From Cymodocea nodosa (taxonomy: Eukaryota > Streptophyta > Magnoliopsida > Alismatales > Cymodoceaceae): DNA of 64,000 nt. Location: NCBI GenBank assembly GCA_036874045.1, contig JAZBRI010000003.1, forward strand, positions 632,501 to 696,500. Reading direction: 5' to 3'. Shown here piece by piece: positions 14,001-24,967 of this stretch. The notes under the pieces were generated by a model. The model was not told the DNA's origin. It saw nothing but the letters and a program-made list of their open reading frames with translations, and searched no databases. Position 1 is the first letter of the stretch; every line of letters begins with the position of its first letter. The translations under genes and the position numbers were made by a program.

Positions 14001-17000
14001 GTAAGATCAACCCTTGGTCCTTGCCCTTGTTCACATAATTGTCACTCCTGTTGTTGCTTACACACTCTCACTCCTCACTCTTGCTCACGCAACTGTCACT
14101 CCTTGCTCTTGCTTGTGCAACTCTCACTCCTTACTCAGCCCCTGCTCTGTGCTCTCATTAACATAATTCTCGCTCTTTGCTATCATTTGCATTGACTTTG
14201 CTTCTACTCCTACAATCCTCACTATGTATAAAACCCCTACTCCTTGCCCTTGCTTACACAACCCTCACTCCTCATTCATGCTTGCACAATTTTTGCTCTT
14301 TGTTCCTGCTTGTATAACCCTTGCTCTCCACTCCTACTCGTGCAATCCTTACTTCTACTTGCATGGTCCTCATTGTATACACAACCCTTTCTCCCTACTC
14401 ATGCTTACACAACCCTCACTCCCTACTCCTACTTGCATAACTCTTTCTCTCATTTACATGGCACATGTTTTAGGTGCTTATAGGCAAAAACATTGTAGAT
14501 AGCCATAACAACATCTATAAATTATTGTGAAAGATATTCATTTGCTTAGATAGCTAATAGAAAATTTTCAAGTTAAGAAATAGGATCTCTATGTGGTTTC
14601 ATTAATTTAAAAAAAGTTTACAACACAATACTTAAAAACCTATTGTGTTAGGATTTAGAAGGAAAAGAAGTACCAATAGAACATATTGATATTATAAAAA
14701 ACATAAATGAAAGAGTAGTTACTAACATTAAAACTATGAGATAAGAAATTAGAGACTTTCTTATAGACATAGGTTTATACCAAACGTTCTTAAGTCTTCA
14801 TTTTAGTTATAAAGGAAATAACCAAGGAAATTCATGGAGAAATACTTTGGTGCATGCTATTTGTTGATGAAAATAAGTTTGAAATTAGTTATGAATTAGA
14901 ATTATAGAGAGACACTTTAGAGTCCAAAGGATTTGGATTAAGAAAGCTAAAAATTAAATATATGCTATGTAGGTTCAACGAAAAGAGAGATAATAATGAG
15001 TGTTTATACTTAGATGGCTATAAGATTCACAGACATAGGACTTGTAAATATTTAAGATCTATAACAAGTGAAGAAATGCATTGGAGTGTCATGTGATATA
15101 AACATATCCTTAAAATTAAAGGGATAATTATATAAAATTGCTATTCACCTAGCTATACTTTATAGTTTAAAATGTTGGGCCATGGAGCATTACCATATGC
15201 AAAAAGTGAGTATTATTAAGTTATGTATACTTAGATAGATGAGTGATAATACCATAATAGATAAGCTTAAAAACGATTTTATTAGGTATAGAATAGAAAT
15301 TGCACTTATTGAAGATAAGATAAAAGAAAATGAACTTAAGTGGTTGGTCATATCTCTAGAAGACCAAGTAATGTAGCAGTCAGAAATGGATTCATGATAG
15401 AAATTTCTAGTGCAGAGGAAATTAAAAATAGTGGTATACCTAAAACTACTTGATTAGGAGTTGTAGGAAAAGATTTAAATTTATATAATTTTACAGAAGA
15501 CTTTATAATAGATAGAAATATTTTAAAGAAATGAATTCATGTGGCCAATTTCGTGTAATGGGATTATGACTCACTTTGTTGTATAATGATAAATAGGTTC
15601 TTTCACCTCGAAGTGTGATGCCTGTTGCATCATCAAAGAATGACTCATGTTCCTGTCCTTTGCCTCTAGATGCAAGGGGCGGTAATGCATTTCCTGACAA
15701 AGTTAACATCTGACATCAGGCAGCCCCCTTGCTCTCTCATATGCTACCAACTGGATCAGTATCATCTGTATCTGCATGTGCTGGATTACAAGATGTGTCT
15801 GCTGGAAGTTCTTTCACTCAGTGCCTCTAAGATCAACTCTTGTGAAATTCATTAGATAATATTATTTAGATTTTTGATGGTATTTCTGTCTGTGATATAA
15901 GTAACAAACAAAAGTTCGTATTTTTACATTTTTTCATATTTGGCAATTCATGGGTAGAAAAGAATAGGAAAACCTAGGGCATGAGACCCCCACTAATGTG
16001 GGTCTAAGAAGGGTTCAATTGTGTGCAGCCTTATCCCTGTAAATGCTGAGGTTGCTTTCTGAGATTTAAACCCATGACATTGTCATAATGAAGTAACCTT
16101 GCCATTGTGCTACGGCTTACCTTCTTATCTGATATTTCATACGTGAGTGCAATAAACAAGTGCTTTATTTCACATGCACCTAATTAATATATATATTATA
16201 TCAATTATTGCAGTGGCTTTACTTCAAACAACATTCTGAAAGCACTTCAAGGAGAGAGGGTTGGTACATTATTCCATAAAGATGCACATTTATGGGCTCC
16301 ACCAAAAGAAGTTAGTTCCCGAGAAATGGCAGTTGCAGCTAGAGAATGTTCTAGACGGCTTCAGGTACTGAAACAGAGTGATTTATAAATAGGAAGGTCC
16401 AGCACTCTGTTTTCTTAGCTGAACTTTTGAGCTTCCTAAAACTTTGATTCACAGATATATGTTTATGATGCAGCATCTCTCTACAGAAGAAAGAAGGAAA
16501 ATTTTGTTGGATGTTGCTAATGCTTTGGAGGCTAATGAAGAAATTATAAAAACCGAAAATGATGCAGATGTTTCTGCTGCAATTCATACTGGGATTGAAA
16601 AACCATTGGTTTCTCGACTAACATTGAAGCCAGGGAAGGTAACATATCTTGATGTGTCAAAAGTTTGCTCTTGTAGAGGTTTTTGATTGGTTACCTCTTT
16701 TGTTTCATGCCCAAATTCCATATTTTCCCACTTGTAGATATCAAGTCTAGCAAACTCCATTCGCAAACTTGCAGAAATGGAGGAGCCACTGGGGCGTGTT
16801 TTACAAAAAACAGAAGTAAATATTCATCTATTCCCTTTTTTGAATTTTTTTGCCGATTATAAATCTCCAATAGTATGCAGGAGTAGAGAATATCCTCATT
16901 TAGGCAAGTTCATGAATTTAAGTAGTGAAAATTACTTCTCTTGCATATCTTTTATTCTGAAAATATGTCCCGGTTCAGCTTGCAGATGGCCTAATCTTGG

Positions 17001-20000
17001 AGAAGGCATCATGCTCCCTCGGAGTTCTGCTGATTATTTTTGAGTCTCGTCCAGATGCCCTTGTTCAGGTAAAGTAATCATTTAAAAAAAGGTTATATAG
17101 TAAGCCGAGAAATTATTTGCTTAATGTCATTGTTATGTTCATGATATACTACACAAATGTAAGGACACTTGAGGGGTATGTTCCAATGCCAGTTTCTTGT
17201 TTAATTTTCTTTTAATAGTCAATTTTTTTATTGCACTGGAAAATTATCTTTCATTCTGGGTGAGCTACGTACTTACGTTTGTTGGGATACCATACACTTC
17301 TTGAAGACAGATTAACCAAAACATTGAGTATAAACTATACCTAGCAATCATTCTGTTTTCTATTCCATCTCTGCTTTTAAGATGTTTTTGTATCTGCTTT
17401 GGATATTTTCACCATTTTTTTATTCATTCTCTTTTATTTATTGATATTCAAATAGAATAAATTTTAATTATAGAAAATTTAAAATGGAATGTGTTCATTA
17501 ATGTTAACCAATATATCATTTCTTTTTCTTTTTGGATAATGCAATGCTTACATAATTACTTTCATGGCATAATGATGCAACCTTACTTCATGGCAGATTG
17601 CTTCCCTGGCAATTTGGAGTGGGAATGGCCTTCTCCTGAAAGGTGGGAAGGAGGCCATGAGATCTAATGCAATATTGCACAAGGTTCATTTTTAAAATCA
17701 ACCATATCCTGAAGAAAACAAGTTTTCTGTATAAGGTGTCTTCGAAGTTCTAACTGAGATGTTTTCTCAGGTTATCACTGGAGCGATACCACCTTCTGTT
17801 GGTGAAAAACTCATTGGACTAGTGGCTTCAAGAGATGAAATCCCTGATTTGCTCAAGGTGAGTAATGGAACTGATTTCCCCATAAATTTTATGTTATTGT
17901 ATGAAAGGCTTCAGTTGAGTTTCAGTATAGACACAATATCACAGTTTGCCATTATCTTCTCCAGCTTGATGACGTTATAGACCTTGTAATCCCAAGAGGC
18001 AGCAATAAGCTAGTTTCAGAAATCAAGCGGTCAACAAAAATTCCCGTTCTTGGCCATGCTGGTGAGACAAGCTTTTGGTTTCTTCTTTTTTTCATTTTTA
18101 TGTATGACAATTCTTAAATTGCTAAATGCCTAAATGGCAACTTGGTGATTTTCCAATGATATGCAGATGGAATTTGCCATGTTTATGTTGATAAATCAGC
18201 TGATTTTGTGATGGCCAAGCACATTGTGTTGGATGCAAAGATAGATTACCCTGCAGCCTGTAATGCAATGGTACTTTCTGATTCAGCCACTAACTAGATA
18301 GTTTAATGCTGTAGCTTTATCTCATATTGATGCAAGACTTAAGCATGAGAAGGAAATGACGTGAAATTTTATTATCAAAAGGACATGCCATTGGGTGGGT
18401 ATACATTTTACATGATCCAGCCATTGGGGGGATGATGGATTATCTGATTTCCGTGGAATGATGGGAAAATGTGCAAGACAACATAGAATTTCCATATATC
18501 TTTCCGTCTTTTCACCCACAGTGTTTGCCTTTGGTTCAATATCTGGTATTCACCTTGAAAAAATATATCAGAAACCAAAGATTCTAAAATCAATGTGAAA
18601 TAAGCCTCCTAATGGAAGAACTAATCTCATCCATAACTTTTTCCTATGCATCTTTTTTTCTATTTTCTTAGTTAATTTTTACGGTAATTGAATACACTAT
18701 ATTTTAATTTGACTTCCCACTCAATAACTTGATTTATTTGTGATGATGGAGCTTATGTTGGGAAATAAATCGAGGAAAAAGACTCATTGTCAACCCCAAA
18801 TAGTAATTAAGGCATTGATAATTGTTGTTCTGTATGAAGCTCATGTTAATTCAACCTTTGTTGCTATTATGAGTTCTGTTCGATGGTACCACTGTAGTGG
18901 TTATATATTTATCAATTTATAAAAGATATCTTCAGAATCTGTTGAATGTCTAGTCAATTCTTTTTTGGGCTTTCTCTCAGCTAATTTTTCAAAAGGGCTT
19001 TCTGATTCTTAGACCAATTATATATTTTTTTTTTTGTATTTTTAGGAAACACTTCTGGTTCATGAGAACCTCTTAACGGATGGAAGGCTTTCTGAACTTA
19101 TTTCAGAATTAAAAAATCAAGGTACAGTTATTTCCTTCAGTGTTATATTTAGCTTGAAAGTCCAATGACGATTCCACACATGTGGGAAGCTCTTTTTCAT
19201 TGGTCTTATCCCTGGGACAGGTTTTGCCTAACCTGCTCATTTGCTGTTTGCCCATAGTTTCATGGTTGCAAGTTAATGTAGTTCATAAATCTTAAAGAAA
19301 GAGCATCATAGTTGATAAATTAAACAGTAGAAACTTTGTAGTGCAAACAATACCCTGAATTTACAATAACAGTGACAAACTAAACAACCTTATACTTGCA
19401 AAAATAGAAATGGCAATTAATTGTTTAATGTTATATGTTGCAGGTGTTGTTTTGTACGGTGGACCCAGAGCTAGTGCTGAACTAAATGTTCCTCAAGCTA
19501 AAACTTTCCATCATGAGTACAACTCAATGGCCTGCACAATTGAAATAGTGAATGATTTACATGCTGCAGTTGATCATATACATTGTTATGGAAGGTACGG
19601 AAATACTTATATCAAAATTACCAATAAATGGTGGAAATATTGGTAATGTGTTGACTAGTTTGTCTGTTGACGACACTTATTTTTGTACCAAGCTCACTTA
19701 TGTCGATGGACACTATATTTTTTGCTTAGTTTTACAATGATCTCAGTTTTTGGTTCAAACAGAAACAATCTCAATTTTTTCCACTGTTATTTTGAAAGCT
19801 GTTTTACTCCTTAAGTTCAAGTTTCATGAAGTAGCTGTAGTCACTCCAGTGGTAGACCTTAATCATTTCCTTATCTTATTTTTCTCAGTGCTCACACAGA
19901 CTGCATAGTTACAGAAGATTTGGAAGTTGCGGAAAAGTTCCTTCAACAAGTTGACAGGTATGCAATTTCTCTATATTATGCTATAGTGAACATAAACAAC

Positions 20001-20935
20001 AATCAATGTCTTAATCCCACTGTGGATTGTGCTATAGTGGATATGGATACCAAAAAATAGACATTTATTTTTTGTTTGTAAATTGTAATGTTTGTAGTAA
20101 ATTCCAGCCACGACTTTTATGTTTTCATTTGCAAAGTTATTCCTCTTGAGTTATATTTTCCAGTTTCTAGGTACTTAATTTTGCAAACTTAACATAATAC
20201 TCAGATAATCTGTTATATCGTGTAGTGCAGCTGTTTTCCACAATGCAAGCACAAGGTTTTGCGATGGAGCTCGTTTTGGGCTTGGTGCTGAGGTAGACTT
20301 GTTGCATACTTTCTGAACATAATAGGAATCATGTTGCTGCTTCTAATAACTCTATCTTGAGTAGGTTGGAATAAGTACAAGTAGGATTCATGCTCGAGGC
20401 CCTGTTGGTGTAGAAGGACTTCTAACTGCACGTTGGTATGCTCTCTTTGCTTTCCCAAAAGCATACATTGAAACACTACAATTTTCCCAAACTTTCTTAG
20501 TGGAGCTATTGCTTCATTATTAATCTATTGATCAATTATCTAGTTTTCTAATGTTGTATTGAAGTATTTTTGTTTTTGAATAAGAAATTTGCTTGTTGCA
20601 AAATCAATATGATATCATAAGCTTCATCCTTTCAAAACACACATCTTGCTCTCCATAAATGCATTGCATATGGGAAAATGCCTACAATAAACATTTATTT
20701 ACTACTTTTCCCTCCATGACACATGTGATCTTTGTTCTACTCACTTTTTTAGACTTAGCTTGCCCACAAGCCTTTTATTCCTATGGTGGTACAAGCTTGT
20801 TTGAAAGATACAGCTTCAAACATGCATTAGGTAACAACTGACACTATTCTTTTCATCACCAGGGTTCTAAGAGGAAGTGGCCAAGTAGTAGATGGTGATA
20901 AAGGGGTGGTTTATACCCACAAAAACCTCTTATAG
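11090..20935 (+). CDS. P5CS: Delta-1-pyrroline-5-carboxylate synthase
   Basis: Bifunctional enzyme: N-terminal glutamate 5-kinase and C-terminal glutamyl-phosphate reductase make glutamate semialdehyde/P5C for proline synthesis. Nineteen exons: 11090-11218, 11368-11471, 11666-11768, 11903-12064, 13382-13659, 16214-16364, 16474-16638, 16738-16815, 16979-17068, 17597-17683, 17771-17857, 17965-18061, 18167-18270, 19046-19121, 19444-19594, 19889-19957, 20226-20292, 20365-20435, 20863-20935. The product is 713 residues (ATG 11096 gives 711). Kinase motifs: KVGTAVVT (19-26), SGAVSVGRQ (59-67), FNENDAIS (152-159), SDVEGLY. Reductase motifs: [10 protein letters not shown] and PAACNAMETLLVH with catalytic Cys542. 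Phe127 sits where the proline-feedback Phe of moth bean P5CS falls, by recalled alignment. Oddities: Trp427 in LAIWSGNG and Met441 in KEAMRSN, where relatives have Arg. It ends VVYTHKNLL, short of the usual tail by a few residues. Confidence 0.96.
12531..12682 (+). mobile_element. Au-like tRNA-derived SINE in P5CS intron 4
   Basis: The order of motifs follows the Au SINE family as I recall it. There is a tRNA-like head (GGTAAGCTTTGATGCAATTG), a decayed B box (TTTCAATCC), then AAACAG-TTCTC, then GAGGGTAAGGCTGC, and a tail resembling GGGAGCCTTATGCAC. Strongly diverged; no clear target-site duplication was seen. Confidence 0.65.
12693..12898. repeat. Local tandem duplication in P5CS intron 4
   Basis: About 74 bp at 12693-12766 recurs at 12824-12898 (offset about 131 bp). 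Both copies share GTCAATATAC, TTGATAACTAT and CTACAAATGCAT. Diverged copies, no coding content. Confidence 0.7.
13745..13915 (-). mobile_element. RTE LINE 3'-end remnant
   Basis: Begins AACAACAATCTAAACCATAA and continues CTGCATGGGGTTGGTCAC. This is the reverse complement of the 3' terminus of plant RTE LINEs, repeated at about 33050, 33230, 51735 and 54016 in this window. Truncated, within P5CS intron 5. Confidence 0.6.
14015..14450. repeat. Degenerate minisatellite in P5CS intron 5
   Basis: About 15 degenerate units of roughly 27-30 bp built on CTCACTCCTTACTCTTGCTT followed by RCACAAC. The array is strand-asymmetric (pyrimidine-rich on the plus strand) and leaves all plus frames partly open, creating false reading frames. 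Confidence 0.85.
14640..15575 (+). mobile_element. RTE-clade LINE fragment (reverse transcriptase C-terminal part)
   Basis: Interrupted frames read [11 protein letters not shown], then [27 protein letters not shown] and [16 protein letters not shown], then [14 protein letters not shown], then a terminal IHVANF. This is the order found in plant RTE reverse transcriptases (FADDIVLVDE, LELWRxTLESKGF, KYLGS, IHVADP). It ends GGGATTATGACTCACTTTGTTGT, the usual RTE 3' terminus. Many stops and frameshifts; not functional. Confidence 0.8.
15578..15805 (+). pseudogene. NEDD1 exon-8 fragment in P5CS intron 5
   Basis: About 225 bp closely match the first part of NEDD1 exon 8 (parent at 26018 downwards, minus strand). 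They share GGTTCTTTCACCTCGAA-like sequence, GGCGGTAATGCATTTCCTGA, CAAAGTTAACATC and ATGCTACCAACTGGATCAGT. The frame is broken. Homology starts within a few bases of the parental exon boundary and stops inside the exon. Its left edge abuts the RTE LINE 3' terminus. It lies about 10 kb from the parent gene and in the opposite orientation. Confidence 0.88.
15973..16123 (-). mobile_element. Au-like SINE in P5CS intron 5
   Basis: Read on the minus strand: head GGTAAGCCGTAGCACAATGG, B-box-like GGGTTTAAATC, GAAAGCAACCTC, GGGATAAGGCTGC, GACCC, and a tail GGGGGTCTCATGCCCTAGG. This is the Au SINE order, better preserved than the copy at 12531. The two copies are in opposite orientations in adjacent introns. 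Confidence 0.75.
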
Positions 20936-21157
20936 TAAGTTATCATTACTTTCAAATTTTAATACCTTCGTATCTTTACCTTTTTTGGTAGCTGATGGAT
21001 GTTTCCTCTATACTTTATGAATCAAGAGAATTTAGCATCGAGACTTTGATATTCCATTGTTTGACTGAAATTTATTGCTTTTATGGTTGCCATTAACTAA
21101 TAGTTGCGACCGTACTTATAAAGGGATAGTTTATACCCACAAAAATCTCTTATGGTA
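20897..21157. repeat. Duplicated end of the last P5CS exon
   Basis: About 42 bp covering the last codons of P5CS and the following GTAAG (20897-20939) recur at 21116-21157 with about five changes (shared core TTTATACCCACAAAAA). In the gene the sequence reads CTCTTATAG, a stop; in the copy it reads CTCTTATGG followed by TAAGC. The copy lies in the 3' flank immediately before the LINE insertion point. Confidence 0.8.
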
Positions 21158-21169
21158 AGCAATTTGTTT

Positions 21170-23759
21170 TGATTGGGACATCATTTTCCCTTCAAGAGTC
21201 CCTGCTCCACACCTTCTCAAGACGCCCTTTACTGCTGACGAGGTTAAAAAAGCTGCTTTTTCTCTCTCTAAGGATAAAAAACCTGGACTTGATGGTTTTC
21301 CCATGAGTTTCTTCCATCATTATTGGGATGTGGTACAAGATGATGTGATGCCTCTTTTTCATTATTTTTTTGAACTGCAATGACTTAAATCTGCTTAGAC
21401 CTATTAATAATGCATTCATTGCACTTATCCCTAAAAGTAGAGAAGCTAAAGTGGTTTTCAACCTTAAATTTATCAGTCTTCTAAATATAGCTTTTACAAA
21501 ATTATTACTAAATGCCTTGCTGATAGAATCAATTCTGTTCTCAACATCATTAGTGGAACCCAAAGTGCTTTTCTTAGAGAGATTTTCAAAACTGTTTTTC
21601 AACAGCCCAAGAAACTTTGCATTTCCTTCATAGCAGAAATGAAGTTGGCATTTTCTTGAAACTTGTTTTTGAAAAGGCTTTTAACAATTTCAAGTGACCT
21701 TTCTATTTAATTGTCTCAAGGGCTTAGGCTTTGAGGATAAGTGGATAAGGTGGATTAAGATGTGCATCCAATCGACAAAACTTTCACTCTTGTTAAATAG
21801 TATCCCTAGAGTTACTTTGGATCTGCCAATGGGCTGAAACAAGGGGATCCTTTATCTCTCCTTCTTTTTCGTATTGTTTCTTTTTTGATGGATGCTTAAT
21901 TTGGGTCTTGATAATAATCACATCTCTGGTATCTGAATTGCAGTTGAGGGCCTGAATGTTCTCAACTTAAATTTAGCAGATGACACCCTCATCTTCATTA
22001 AGTCCTCATGTGCAAATATTCAGAATCTAATGAGGATTTTATATCTTTTTCTAGATTAAAGATAAATTTTCATAAGTCCTCACTCTCGGGTATAAATGCA
22101 AATAATAATGATTTGAATTATCTTGTCACTCTCTTGGGATGTAAAATTAAATGACTGCCAATTAAGTACCCCAGCCTTCCCTTGCATTTAAGAAGGCCAG
22201 ATCTGAAAATTGGCTTAATGTTATGGATAAGCTTTCTTCAAAATTAGATGGTTGGAAAGGGAGATTTCTTTCTTTAGGAGGTAGACTCACCCTTTTAAAT
22301 TTAGTCCTCTCCTCTATGACCATTTTTCACCTTTCAACCCTTCACTTTCCTGCCAAGGTGGAACACTCCATTTACAGATTAAGGAAGTATTTCCTTTGGA
22401 GAGATTTTCAATCTGAATCCCATAATTATCATATTGTAGTACAGTTTGTAGGCTCAAAAGGTTTGGAGGGCTTGACATTCTTAACCTTAGAATTTTTTTT
22501 AACGCCCTACATGGAAAGTTGCTATGGAAACTTCTTCATGATGTTGATAAACCTATTTGGTTTGATATCATTTAGGTCAAATTCCTTGGCAACAGAGGGC
22601 TTAAACCTTCACTTGATAAACCTTTATCTAAACCCTCTCCTTTATTGAGTTGTTTGGTTGATTTATATCCTTCCTTCTTTAACTTTTGCTCTTTTTTCAT
22701 TTGTGTTAGAAAATCTTCTTTGTTTTGGGAAAATTGTTGGTTTTCGAATGAAGTTGTCAAATATCTATTTTTGAGATTTATTTTCTTAGTAGAACTCCTA
22801 AAATCTCGTAACAAAAGGTCCTACAGTTTTCAATAGCACTAAATTTAAATCTCTCTTATATACAGCAAATTTAGGGAGTTTGGCTGAGAACTTCCTTTCT
22901 GTTACATTGACAAATGACCCTAATCTCATTATTGGAATCTCAATTCCAATGGTATTTTTTCTACTAAATTTTGGTACTCTCCTTATTGATGGCAGAATTA
23001 GATTCCACCATTTTAATTTCATTTGGAAATCTTTGTATTCTTTTAAAGTTAAAATCTTTACTTGTAGTTAAAGGTAGGATTCTTACTAAGTCTAACCTCC
23101 TTAAAAGAGGTTGGAAGGGTGATTCAATTTGCTCAATTTGAAATCTTGGATTGGAAAATACTAAGCAACTTTTTGTTGACTATTTTCCTTCTTTCACTTT
23201 CTGGAATTTTATGTTAAAAGATGGTATCCCTCTTATTGACAATGATTTCTTAGCGAATATTTTTTCTCAACACTCTAAGTTTAAATTCAATTTATCTTGT
23301 CTTGTTTGGCGCTTTTTATTTTTAACCTTCTTGTGGATTACTTCAACTCAGAGAAATAACTGTATTTTCAATGACTTATTTGTAAATATCAATTTGATAT
23401 TCAGTACCATCTTTAACACTACCATTTTTTGGTTAGAAAATTTTCTACCAGGCGCTGACATTGATGCTGTTAAAGAAGTGCTTTCAGTTTGAGAACGTTA
23501 TGCCTCTCCTCCGGGTGAAAATTTGACTGAAGATAATTAGTTGCAATACACCTCAAACCTGGGCAGATATGGTTGAAGATGAAAACATTTGATCAGATCT
23601 TCTTTAGACTTAGTTTTGTATTTATTTTGTGGACAATTGGTTATGCTTGTTTTGGCTGTTCTGAATTTTTGATTTGTACTCTTTTACCTTTGCTGTGATT
23701 TCAGGGTCTGAGTAATTTGATTGTAATATATCCGTTTTTTATCTTTTAGAAAGAAAAAA
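21170..23759 (+). mobile_element. 5'-truncated L1 LINE with target-site duplication
   Basis: Interrupted ORF2 segments in order: FTADEVKKAAFSLSKDK with PGLDGFPMSFF (21230), ISGTQSAFLER (21545), GFEDKWIRWIKMCIQS (21727), the reverse transcriptase box LADDTLIF (21974), and KLSSKLDGWKGRFLSLGGRL (22226). The body ends in an A-rich tail at 23750-23759. Flanks AAGCAATTTGTTT (21157-21169) and AAGCAATGTGTTC (23760-23772) look like a 13-bp target-site duplication with two later changes. The 5' part (endonuclease) is absent. The ORF is dead from many stops. Confidence 0.85.
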
Positions 23760-23772
23760 AAGCAATGTGTTC

Positions 23773-24967
23773 TACTCTATCTTTGTCGGTGGCTTCAGCA
23801 TCACATGTGCGCCTTTACTAGGTTGTAGAACCGAAAGTTGAGGATGATGCAGTTCTAACTACGATCAGAGGAGGCGTGGCACTGATGTGTCCCTTCCAAA
23901 TACGAGGGCGAAAACGCCCGACGTATCCCATCCAGGGGTACCGCAGGGTCAAAGTCCAGTTCGTCGACCAAGCATCCCACCCAGGGGTGCTGCAACTCCC
24001 AAGCTCACACTCACACTTGTGACGCTAACTTCGTCACTCACAGACGTCACTTCAAAGTAGACAAGGACTTTCGAAAGGATATTTTAAACTTCTGCGTTAC
24101 CAAAAGATAAAAAAGATATTTTAAACCACCCACCTCCGAATTCGTGGGAGGAGCGTCGGCCAAACCCTACCATGCATCGAGTCCATGGAATAATTAACGA
24201 AGAAGTGCATCAACGACATTGTCTGGACGAAGGCAGCGGGTGGAAGGGTAGCAGCTTTCCACTTGTCTACCTGCACGATTGTTTTAAAAAACCCATTTTT
24301 AGAATTGCGCTTCTCGGCAGTTCGAATATTTGTATCTTTTGTCAAAACAATTCACACAATATGAAATCATATTCGAGTTAGGCACGTGTATCATATACCC
24401 AGTCCAAGTTTTTTTAAATTTAACTGATATGTATACAAATATCAGTAATCTTTCCTCCGTCCTACAATAGCCAGGCCATCACAGTTTCTTCCCACAAACA
24501 GCCGAACAGATATCGGCAGCCATGGATCTCGAGTCGAAAGGGCAACTCAATTTACTCATAATAAAAGAATCGTCAACGATGGGGTCTATTTTAAAGGATG
24601 CCAAACAAGCATTGCTTTTCATGGCGCACCCAAAACTAGAAAAGGCCTCGTACTTTCCTTTTGACAACGAAACACCGGAGCCTGCTTTAAGACGACCGGA
24701 TCATTTCGCTTTTAATGATACATTTTTTTTACATAAATACAAAAGCCACGAAGAGCTTCCTACCGCGTACCAATCCCATCCATGATTCCAGATAATTGCG
24801 GGCATGACCCATGCCTCTTTCAATTCGGGGCAGCTTCTGTAAGAAAAACAATCTAAAAAACAAACAGAATAATAGACACGTAGGAAGAAAAGCATAAACT
24901 GAATGACGAATATCGACAAGCATATGCATGCACAATGAATATAATTGAAAACAGGATCTGCTGAACA
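23773..24967. other. Spacer between the L1 LINE and the NEDD1 3' end
   Basis: A GC-richer patch at about 23840-24080 contains two related segments (CATCCAGGGGTACCGCAGGG and CATCCCACCCAGGGGTGCTG). An 87-codon plus-strand frame at 24522-24785 (start MDLESKGQLNLLIIKE) resembles no family I know. The right end should hold the NEDD1 3' UTR. Confidence 0.5.

Noticed and set aside
13974-14502. Overlapping plus-strand frames rich in Cys, His, Ser and Leu
   Set aside because: They are translations of the CTCACTCC minisatellite; several frames are open at once because the repeat lacks stops.
15670-15855. 61-codon frame as a gene
   Set aside because: It is the NEDD1 exon-8 fragment read in a wrong frame; the matching wrong-frame ORF exists at the parent (25778-25975).
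20930-20941. TTATAGTAAGT read as a splice donor, implying a further P5CS exon
   Set aside because: The in-frame TAG falls where the family ends (after VVYTHK plus a few residues) and no downstream exon is visible; kept only as a finding about the duplication.
21192-23492. Open frames such as 22223-22648 and 21192-21602 as host genes
   Set aside because: They are fragments or antisense of the L1 reverse transcriptase region.
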